Assembly: GCA_947487745.1 (NCBI GenBank)
Contig: CANKXQ010000119.1
Location: forward strand, 1-5,073
From: Spartobacteria bacterium
GTDB lineage: Bacteria; Verrucomicrobiota; Verrucomicrobiia; Chthoniobacterales; Terrimicrobiaceae
DNA: 5,073 nucleotides
Direction: 5' to 3'
The notes below the pieces were generated by a model. That model was given only the letters and a program-made list of their open reading frames with translations, was not told the DNA's origin and searched no databases. A program made the position numbers and the translations under genes. This document shows, one piece after another, positions 1-5,073 of the stretch (its first letter is position 1; every line of letters starts with the position of its first letter).

Positions 1-973
1 CCCCAAGGAGCTGGTTGAGCGTTTGCTCGCGCTCATCGTGTCCACCGCCCATGCCGTGTCCGCGATGGCGACCCACGGCGTCGATTTCGTCAATGAACAT
101 CAGGCAGGGAGCTGATTTTTTGCCCTGCTCGAACATGTCGCGAACACGCGAGGCACCGACGCCGACAAACATTTCAACGAAGTCCGAACCGCTGATCGAG
201 AAGAAGGGCACATCCGCCTCGCCTGCGATGGCGCGGGCGAGCAGGGTTTTGCCGGTTCCGGGGGAGCCAACCATGAGGATGCCCTTGGGAATGCGGCCGC
301 CGAGTTTTTGGAACTTCTTGGGATCCTTCAAAAATTCCACCAACTCCTGAACCTCGTCCTTCGCTTCTTCCACGCCGGCGACATCTTTGAAGGTGATGCG
401 GTTTTTATCTTTCGAGAGCATGCGGGCCTTGGACTTTCCAAAGTTGAGCGCCCCCTTGCCCGCCATTTTGATCTGCGAGCGGAAGAAGAAATAGAGGATG
501 ACGAGGAAAAAGACGATCGGCAGGAAACTTACGATGGCCGATGCAAGTAGGTCGGATTTGGGAGTGATCGCCGGGGTGATACCGGCTTCGCTAAGAGCCT
601 GCTCGATTTCAGATCCGTTGAATTGTGTGAAAATCGGAGTGTTGAAGGAAACGGGAACTTCCTCGCCGGTTGTTGGTGACGGAAGTTTGAATTTGCCCTC
701 GAAGTATTGGGTGTTGCGACCCTCCTCAACGACGAGTTGGAGGGGCGACTCGGGACTGACGACGAGCTTCCCTTGCTTCACCAATTGAATGAACCTCGGA
801 TACTGGATTTGCTGGATTTGAGCGAGATTGTTTCCCCGGAATAAAAACGCACCGCCTATGAGAGCGAAGGCGATGGCGAAGAGCACGAGGCCGCGCCAGT
901 TGAGTTGTGGGTCCTGACCTCCGCCTTGCCGTTGGCGGTTGTCGTTTGATGGCTTCTGGTTTTCGTCTGACAT
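1..973 (-). CDS. ftsH: ATP-dependent zinc metalloprotease FtsH, N-terminal 324 residues (3' end beyond window)
   Basis: FtsH is a membrane-anchored hexameric AAA+ protease that extracts and degrades membrane proteins and some short-lived cytosolic regulators. Reading from the ATG at 973 gives, in order: a polar, Gln/Asn-rich N-terminus (1-25); a first membrane segment (about 28-46); an extracytoplasmic domain (about 47-143); a second membrane segment rich in Phe, Val and Leu (about 145-164); and the AAA+ domain. The AAA+ domain shows the [13 protein letters not shown] signature (193-205), Walker A GSPGTGKT (236-243), the substrate-gripping pore loop around FVGVGA (269-274) and Walker B FIDEID (293-298). 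The second region of homology and the HExxH zinc protease domain lie past the window edge, so activity cannot be judged. Walker A has Ser where most FtsH proteins have Pro (GPPGTGKT). AAGGGA abuts the start codon, too close for a normal Shine-Dalgarno site. The start is chosen because it leaves the usual short cytoplasmic tail before the first membrane segment. The gene is divergent from the deacetylase. Confidence 0.97.
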   Translation of the reverse strand, partial: MSDENQKPSNDNRQRQGGGQDPQLNWRGLVLFAIAFALIGGAFLFRGNNLAQIQQIQYPRFIQLVKQGKLVVSPESPLQLVVEEGRNTQYFEGKFKLPSPTTGEEVPVSFNTPIFTQFNGSEIEQALSEAGITPAITPKSDLLASAIVSFLPIVFFLVILYFFFRSQIKMAGKGALNFGKSKARMLSKDKNRITFKDVAGVEEAKDEVQELVEFLKDPKKFQKLGGRIPKGILMVGSPGTGKTLLARAIAGEADVPFFSISGSDFVEMFVGVGASRVRDMFEQGKKSAPCLMFIDEIDAVGRHRGHGMGGGHDEREQTLNQLLG

Positions 974-993
974 TCCCTTAAGCTTCGCGCAAG
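974..993. other. 20-base divergent gap between ftsH and the deacetylase gene
   Basis: Only 20 bases separate the start codons of two divergently read genes, so promoters for each must lie inside the opposite gene's coding sequence. I see no convincing -35/-10 pair within or just beside the gap. On the minus strand, TTGATA (about 1043-1048) is not followed by a good -10. The gap holds the overlapping CTTAAG/AAGCTT and an imperfect CTTCGCGCAAG palindrome (983-993), neither clearly functional. Confidence 0.5.
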
Positions 994-1773
994 ATGCCGT
1001 CTTGGCAAATGCAAAAAACACTTACGAATCGCGCTCTGGTGGTATCAATCCACGATGTGAGTCCGCTTACTCTTCAGAAGACGGAGCAGATTCTCGACGA
1101 TCTAAAAAAAATCGGCTGTGCCTCGACATCCTTGCTCGTCATTCCTGACCACCATAGGCGAGCTCGGATTTCGAAGAATGCCACATTTGCCGAGTGGTTG
1201 CGGACGCGGGTTGCAGTCGGGCATGAACCTGTTCTGCACGGCTATTACCACCTCAGGGAACAGCAGGAGGCGGATGGTGTTTTTAAAAAAATGGTCACCC
1301 AATCCTATACTGCGAGCGAGGGGGAGTTCTTCGATTTGAGTGAAACGGAAGCCCTCGCGAGGTTGAAGACGGGCATGTCGGAATTTACCGCCTGCGGAGT
1401 TGCTGCTGCCGGATTCATCGCTCCGGCGTGGCTATTAGGAGATGACGCCGAACGCGCGGTTCGTGATCTCGTTTTTGAATACACCACACGAATTGCCACA
1501 GTGGGCGACTTCACCACCGGAACTGTGCACCAGGCGAGAAGTCTTGTCTGGAGCGTGCGGGCGCCATGGCGTCGTGTGTGCAGTCTGGCATGGAATCGTC
1601 TCCTTGCGTTGACCCTCCGGAACGCTCCGCTTCTACGCGTGGGCATTCATCCGCCTGACTGGGATCATGCCGCGATCCGGGATCAGATTTTAAACCTCAC
1701 CTCCGCCGCACTTGCGGTAAGGCGTGCAATGACATATCAGCAATGGCTCGCCAGCACGCGAGGACAAGAATGA
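994..1773 (+). CDS. DUF2334 / NodB-like polysaccharide deacetylase family protein
   Basis: This 259-residue protein looks like a metal-dependent carbohydrate N- or O-deacetylase of the DUF2334 branch of the NodB-like (CE4-related) fold. Visible motifs are SIHDVSP (18-24), whose Asp21 corresponds to the metal/catalytic Asp region; HGYYH (82-86), the HxxxH metal pair; SEGEFFDL (108-115); GFIAPAW (140-146); and IHPPDWD (218-224), the C-terminal His motif. There is no signal peptide or membrane segment, so it probably acts in the cytoplasm on a precursor rather than on finished wall polymer. An in-frame stop at 979-981 limits the start to ATG 994 or ATG 1009. Neither has a convincing Shine-Dalgarno sequence, and both precede the conserved core. 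The stop overlaps the start of the PHP-glycosyltransferase gene by 4 bases, implying coupled translation and a shared pathway. The family call is fairly firm; the substrate is unknown. Confidence 0.85.
   Translation: MPSWQMQKTLTNRALVVSIHDVSPLTLQKTEQILDDLKKIGCASTSLLVIPDHHRRARISKNATFAEWLRTRVAVGHEPVLHGYYHLREQQEADGVFKKMVTQSYTASEGEFFDLSETEALARLKTGMSEFTACGVAAAGFIAPAWLLGDDAERAVRDLVFEYTTRIATVGDFTTGTVHQARSLVWSVRAPWRRVCSLAWNRLLALTLRNAPLLRVGIHPPDWDHAAIRDQILNLTSAALAVRRAMTYQQWLASTRGQE
1760..1763 (+). promoter_or_regulatory. Shine-Dalgarno GAGG that decides the start of the PHP-GT gene
   Basis: GAGG lies 6 bases before the ATG at 1770, inside the end of the deacetylase gene. This supports 1770 over the in-frame upstream ATG at 1743. 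The latter has no comparable site and would add nine residues before the conserved PHP start. The ATGA overlap with the deacetylase stop supports the same choice. Confidence 0.7.
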
Positions 1774-4181
1774 GTCGTTCCACAACACGCGCCGATCTAC
1801 ACATCCACTCCCGCCATAGTGACCGGGCGGCGGACTGGGTTTTGCGGCGTCTGGATTTTCCTGCCAGTGCCTCCGATCCTTTTGAGCTTCACAGCAAACT
1901 TCGGGCGTCAGGCATGCGCTTCGTCACGCTCACCGATCAAAACACAATTAATGGCTGTTTGGAAATCGCCCACCTGCCGGATGTGATCATCGGCGAGGAG
2001 GTGTCTACCGTTTTTCCCGAAGACGAATGCCGTGTGCATCTTCTGGTCTGGGGGATCACGGAATCGCAGCATCGTGACATCCAACAGGCGAGGGAGAGCG
2101 TCTATGACCTGCAAAAGTATCTTTTTTCAGAAAACATCGCGCACTCGGTCGCCCACCCTTTTCATAGCGTCAACGGCAAGCTCACCGAGTTGCATCTGCA
2201 AAAGCTCATCCTGCTCTTTAGACATTTCGAGTCGGTCAATGCCCGTTATTGCGGCCTGCTGAGCGAGACAGCGCGCGCTGTCCTGAGCGCACTCACCCCT
2301 CGTCAGATCGAAACCTTCAACGCCCGCACTGGTATCTCGCCAACGCATCCCGAGCCATGGATTAAAGTCTTCACCGGCGGATCGGACGACCAAGGGGGAA
2401 CGCAGCCAGGCGTGGCTTTCACCGAAACGCCCGCCGCTGCCGATGCCTCGGCCTTTTTGGAGAATATCCGCACCGGTCGATGCGAAGCTGGCGGAGAATC
2501 CGGCACACCGCTTGCCATGGCTCACGGCACCTACAGCACAGCAATCGAATACGCCAAGGCGCGTCTTCCTCTCAAGCCAGGAGATCCCACATCTGTTTTG
2601 CTTGAGAAGATCACCTCCCGTTTCATGGAGGGGCGGAATCCCACAGAGTTTTCACTCTTGGACAAGTTTGGTTTTCTTACCCAAGGCATCCTCACAGGGA
2701 AAATTTTCGAAATAGCAAAGTCTGGCAATATGTCCCTCTGGAAACAACTTTCGGAGGCCCTGAACCAGCCTGAACTCAAGGCCGCCATGGCACGGGACAC
2801 GGCCGGAGTCGCCGAAGCCGAGCGCCGGGCCTTCCTGATGGCAAATCTCATCGCGAACAAGATCGGCTACCGTCTCGTCACGGAATTCATCCAACAAATT
2901 TCGCGGGGAAAGTTTCTTGAAAGCATCCAGACAATCATTCCCCTGGCGCCGGTCGTGGCCTTGCTCAGTCCCTACATCCACGCATTCCGCCTGCCGAAGC
3001 GGGATTGGATGCGGCAGACTGCTTTGCCGATAGCCGGCGAGATGCCAGAGTTTCTGAAAAACAAAAAGCGGGCGTGGTTCACCGACACGCTTGAGGATGT
3101 CAACGGCGTCGCGACCACGATCCGCAAAATGACTGCAGCCGGTGTGGCGTCCGGCCACGATGTCACAATCATGACCTGCCGCTCGGAGATTGCAGACCAT
3201 GGGGTCCCATTGAAAAACTTCGAGCCCATTGGCGAATTCGAGCTTCCCGAGTATGAACTGCAGCGCCTCAGCTTTCCTCCCGTGCTCCAGATTTTCGATC
3301 ATCTCGAGCGGGGAGGTTTCACGGAGCTGATCATCAGCACACCTGGGCCGACAGGCCTCTGCGCTCTCGCAGCTGCAAAGATGCTTGGCCTGCGCGCGGT
3401 CGGCATCTACCACACCGACTTCCCGCAATATGTCCGCATCCTCACGGATGACTCCTTCATGGAGACGCTGACCTGGAATTATATGCACTGGTTCTACAAC
3501 CAGCTCGATGTGCTCTATGTGAACTCCGAGGATTACCGCAAATGTTGGATTGAGCGTGGGATTCCCCGCGAGCGTCTTCGCATCCTGCCACGCGGTCTTG
3601 ATACCCACCTCTTCCATCCCTCCAAGCGCGATCGGCGTTTTTGGGAGGCTCGCGGCCTGCGCGAGGGCGAGTTGGCCATGCTTTTTGTCGGCAGGGTTTC
3701 GAAGGAAAAAAACCTTGATCTTCTGGTGTCCGCCACACGGCGCCTTGCGGAGTCTCAATCGCCCGTGAGGCCGGTCATTGTCGGTGATGGTCCCTATATG
3801 TCCGAGATGAAGCGCCATCTTGGCGATGCCATCTTCACAGGCTATCTCGATGGTGAGGATCTGGCCCGAGCGTATGCCTCGGCGGATTTCTTCGTCTTCC
3901 CAAGCACCACCGACACCTTTGGAAATGTGATTCTCGAGGCGCAAGCCAGCGGCATTCCAGTCATCGTTTCGGATATCGGCGGCCCGAGGGATCTCGTCTC
4001 CCACGGCGTGGATGGATTTGTCACCAAGGGGCAGGACGCCGCCGATTTGTCTGGGGCTATCCGCAAGCTCGCAGCGGATGCCGATCTTAGAAAAAGCATG
4101 GGAGCATCCGGCCGCACTCGCGTTGAAACACGGGATTGGACTGAAGCCTTCCAGAAGTTCTGGAACGAGTCGCCCGAGTGA
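1770..4181 (+). CDS. PHP domain - helical linker - GT4 glycosyltransferase fusion protein
   Basis: An 803-residue two-enzyme fusion. The N-terminal PHP (polymerase and histidinol phosphatase) domain, about 7-255, shows DLHIHS (9-14), TDQNTI (55-60), GEEVS (75-79), VHLLVWGI (89-96), HSVAHPFH (125-132) and GGSDDQG (203-209). PHP domains are metal-dependent phosphoesterases. Here Gln57 and Gln208 stand where the family normally has metal-binding His. A mostly helical linker (about 256-430) contains a hydrophobic stretch (about 386-406). The C-terminal GT-B glycosyltransferase (about 433-803) has an acceptor-side half with FTDTLEDVNGVATTIRKM (437-454) and YHTDFPQY (547-554). Its donor-side half has GRVSKEKN (641-648, donor phosphate Arg/Lys), VGDGP (671-675), GYLDGEDLARAYASAD (691-706) and DTFGNVILEA (715-724), a D-x7-E form of the GT4 EX7E motif. 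This resembles the MgtA/SQD2-like branch that often glycosylates lipids, but the substrate is inferred. No signal peptide is seen, so the site is cytoplasmic or the inner membrane face. The gene overlaps the deacetylase by 4 bases. Confidence 0.93.
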   Translation: MSRSTTRADLHIHSRHSDRAADWVLRRLDFPASASDPFELHSKLRASGMRFVTLTDQNTINGCLEIAHLPDVIIGEEVSTVFPEDECRVHLLVWGITESQHRDIQQARESVYDLQKYLFSENIAHSVAHPFHSVNGKLTELHLQKLILLFRHFESVNARYCGLLSETARAVLSALTPRQIETFNARTGISPTHPEPWIKVFTGGSDDQGGTQPGVAFTETPAAADASAFLENIRTGRCEAGGESGTPLAMAHGTYSTAIEYAKARLPLKPGDPTSVLLEKITSRFMEGRNPTEFSLLDKFGFLTQGILTGKIFEIAKSGNMSLWKQLSEALNQPELKAAMARDTAGVAEAERRAFLMANLIANKIGYRLVTEFIQQISRGKFLESIQTIIPLAPVVALLSPYIHAFRLPKRDWMRQTALPIAGEMPEFLKNKKRAWFTDTLEDVNGVATTIRKMTAAGVASGHDVTIMTCRSEIADHGVPLKNFEPIGEFELPEYELQRLSFPPVLQIFDHLERGGFTELIISTPGPTGLCALAAAKMLGLRAVGIYHTDFPQYVRILTDDSFMETLTWNYMHWFYNQLDVLYVNSEDYRKCWIERGIPRERLRILPRGLDTHLFHPSKRDRRFWEARGLREGELAMLFVGRVSKEKNLDLLVSATRRLAESQSPVRPVIVGDGPYMSEMKRHLGDAIFTGYLDGEDLARAYASADFFVFPSTTDTFGNVILEAQASGIPVIVSDIGGPRDLVSHGVDGFVTKGQDAADLSGAIRKLAADADLRKSMGASGRTRVETRDWTEAFQKFWNESPE

Positions 4182-4190
4182 CTACGCCGA

Positions 4191-5003
4191 TCAGGAAAAT
4201 TTGACGAACTCCCGCAGGAACTGGCCCCATAGGAAAAACATTCCGCGCACCGAGTAGCGGATCATTTCATCCTTGTCGCGCACCAGAATTCCCCGAGCGA
4301 TATTGTGCTCCAGTTGTGTGCGCAAATCCTTCTCGATCTCTATCCGGAGATATTCTGCGTCCAGAGCAATGAGTTCCAAGCCTGTTTGATTTCCCAGAAA
4401 ACCCATGTGCGACAAGGCTAACTCTTCCACACTCAGTTCCTCATCCACCCGGTTCAAGATCGTTTGTGGAAGCAAATGCATGCCGTAGGAAAACGGATAG
4501 TTCCAAGTCATGAACACTCTTCCATCCACCGCGCGCGAAGTGAATGTGACATAGAAAAATGAGAACCCATTCTGCTCGAGAAGGCAGATTGCTGCCGAGA
4601 CGCGCTTCTCGGTATTGTAAAAAAGCCGGTAGAAATGTCGCGTCTCGTCGTGACACCAGTCCACATCGTCCGCGTATTCGAAACCCAAGCACTCCATCTC
4701 ATCCGAGAGACTCGAGAAGTCAGGAAACTGGCTGGATGGCGGAGGCGGGCATTTTTCAAGCTGGCGGTGCAGAGGCAGACGCAGTCGCCGCGCGCGTGTG
4801 AGAATTTCCAACCACGGCAGCAGGAACCAAGTGGATGCGAAAACAGCTCCGAGAACCATGCTGCCACCAAGTAGCCATCCGGCGAGGAAGGATGTGGCGA
4901 TGAATCCCAGTGTGCCGATTCGAAAACAGGCCTGATTGTGAAAGCTGCGCAGGGCGAGCGAAAGAACACCTGCCGCAGCCACAATACAAAGCTCGGAAAT
5001 CAT
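4191..5003 (-). CDS. Unrecognised 270-residue membrane-anchored protein
   Basis: I do not recognise this family. The N-terminus is hydrophobic: one likely membrane segment at about 3-19, then a long nonpolar stretch at about 29-66 that could hold one or two more. A basic run follows (70-80, ARRLRLPLHR), suggesting the rest faces the cytoplasm under the positive-inside rule. After a Pro-rich hinge (86-89) comes a soluble domain (about 95-245) with mixed beta/alpha character. Notable residues are the acidic/His patch DDVDWCHDETRHF (112-124), the aromatic MTWNYPFSYGMH (165-176) and an acidic helical stretch (186-232). The C-terminus (about 249-270, SVRGMFFLWGQFLREF within it) is amphipathic and could lie on the membrane. 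No catalytic motif is evident. The ATG at 5003 has a strong Shine-Dalgarno and overlaps the stop of the upstream gene, so the two are probably one operon. It converges on the PHP-GT gene with a 9-base gap. Confidence 0.85.
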   Translation of the reverse strand: MISELCIVAAAGVLSLALRSFHNQACFRIGTLGFIATSFLAGWLLGGSMVLGAVFASTWFLLPWLEILTRARRLRLPLHRQLEKCPPPPSSQFPDFSSLSDEMECLGFEYADDVDWCHDETRHFYRLFYNTEKRVSAAICLLEQNGFSFFYVTFTSRAVDGRVFMTWNYPFSYGMHLLPQTILNRVDEELSVEELALSHMGFLGNQTGLELIALDAEYLRIEIEKDLRTQLEHNIARGILVRDKDEMIRYSVRGMFFLWGQFLREFVKFS

Positions 5004-5073
5004 CGAACCTCCCTGGCTTTTAGAAAACGCTCCAATTCGGCCACATCGAACTCAGCCAGCACCCCGCCATCCA
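5000..5073 (-). CDS. C-terminal 23 codons of an upstream gene (5' end beyond window)
   Basis: The minus-strand frame reads without interruption from the window edge to TGA at 5002-5000, ending DGGVLAEFDVAELERFLKAR then EVR. The stop overlaps the ATG of the 270-residue membrane protein (ATGA), the usual layout of coupled genes. The sequence is protein-like (an acidic/Leu helix, typical of a C-terminus), and one of the other two frames is also open only to a stop at 5020-5022. Too little is present to name the product. Confidence 0.6.
   Translation of the reverse strand, partial: DGGVLAEFDVAELERFLKAREVR
5007..5014 (-). promoter_or_regulatory. Strong Shine-Dalgarno (AGGGAGGT) for the 270-residue membrane protein
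   Basis: AGGGAGGT sits 3 bases before the ATG at 5003 (4 bases counted from the GGAGG core). It lies within the last codons of the upstream gene. It is the best ribosome binding site in the window, fixes the start of the membrane protein and supports translation from a shared transcript. Confidence 0.65.

Noticed and set aside
15..788. Plus-strand open frames across the first 800 bases (for example 15-350, 308-550, 498-788).
   Set aside because: All are antisense to ftsH, whose minus-strand frame is unbroken with membrane segments and AAA+ motifs in order.
922..939. Inverted repeat CCGCC / GGCGG with an 8-base spacer near the 5' end of ftsH.
   Set aside because: It falls inside codons for the polar Gln/Gly-rich N-terminus. 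A 5-base GC stem is expected by chance at this composition, and no regulatory context is visible.
1021..1050. Possible sigma-70 promoter for ftsH (TTGATA on the minus strand).
   Set aside because: No acceptable -10 hexamer lies at 16-18 bases; the best candidates match TATAAT at only two positions.
1743..1769. Upstream ATG as the start of the PHP-GT gene, adding nine residues.
   Set aside because: No Shine-Dalgarno fits it, whereas 1770 has GAGG at 6 bases and an ATGA overlap. The extra residues precede the conserved PHP beginning and would mean a 31-base overlap.
2652..4004. A 450-codon open frame on the minus strand opposite the PHP-GT gene.
   Set aside because: It lies wholly antisense to a gene with clear PHP and GT motifs, and its translation has no recognisable domain or natural composition. 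Long antisense frames are expected from the codon bias of a GC-rich gene.
4508..4984. A 158-codon minus-strand frame overlapping the membrane-protein gene in another frame.
   Set aside because: It is a frame-shifted reading of the 270-residue gene, rich in Ser, Arg and Pro with no domain pattern. The longer frame has a strong ribosome binding site and sensible membrane segments.

Overview
The window comes from a moderately GC-rich bacterial chromosome with very tight gene packing. The FtsH sequence and the PHP-glycosyltransferase fusion resemble, from memory, proteins of the Verrucomicrobiota and related phyla. That placement is an inference and was not tested by a search. I see no mobile element, CRISPR array, tRNA or rRNA, so this looks like ordinary chromosome rather than an accessory island.

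Layout: (1) Positions 1-973, minus strand: the N-terminal 324 residues of the membrane AAA+ protease FtsH, with its C-terminal part lost at the window edge. (2) After a divergent gap of only 20 bases, plus strand: a DUF2334/NodB-like polysaccharide deacetylase (994-1773). (3) Overlapping it by 4 bases (ATGA): an 803-residue fusion of an N-terminal PHP metal-hydrolase domain, a helical linker with a hydrophobic stretch, and a C-terminal GT4-type glycosyltransferase (1770-4181). (4) Only 9 bases past its stop, convergent on the minus strand: an unrecognised 270-residue protein with N-terminal membrane segments (4191-5003). (5) Overlapping the start of that gene by 4 bases: the last 23 codons of another minus-strand gene (5000-5073).

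The deacetylase and the fusion protein are probably translationally coupled and act in the cytoplasm on a shared glycoconjugate, such as a glycolipid or envelope-sugar precursor: the GT adds a sugar, the deacetylase removes an N- or O-acyl group, and the PHP domain hydrolyses a phosphoester. The substrate cannot be read from the sequence. The most notable detail is that the PHP domain has glutamine at two positions where PHP enzymes normally carry metal-binding histidines (motif II TDH to TDQ; motif IV SDxH to SDDQ). By comparison with E. coli YcdX, both belong to the same metal site.
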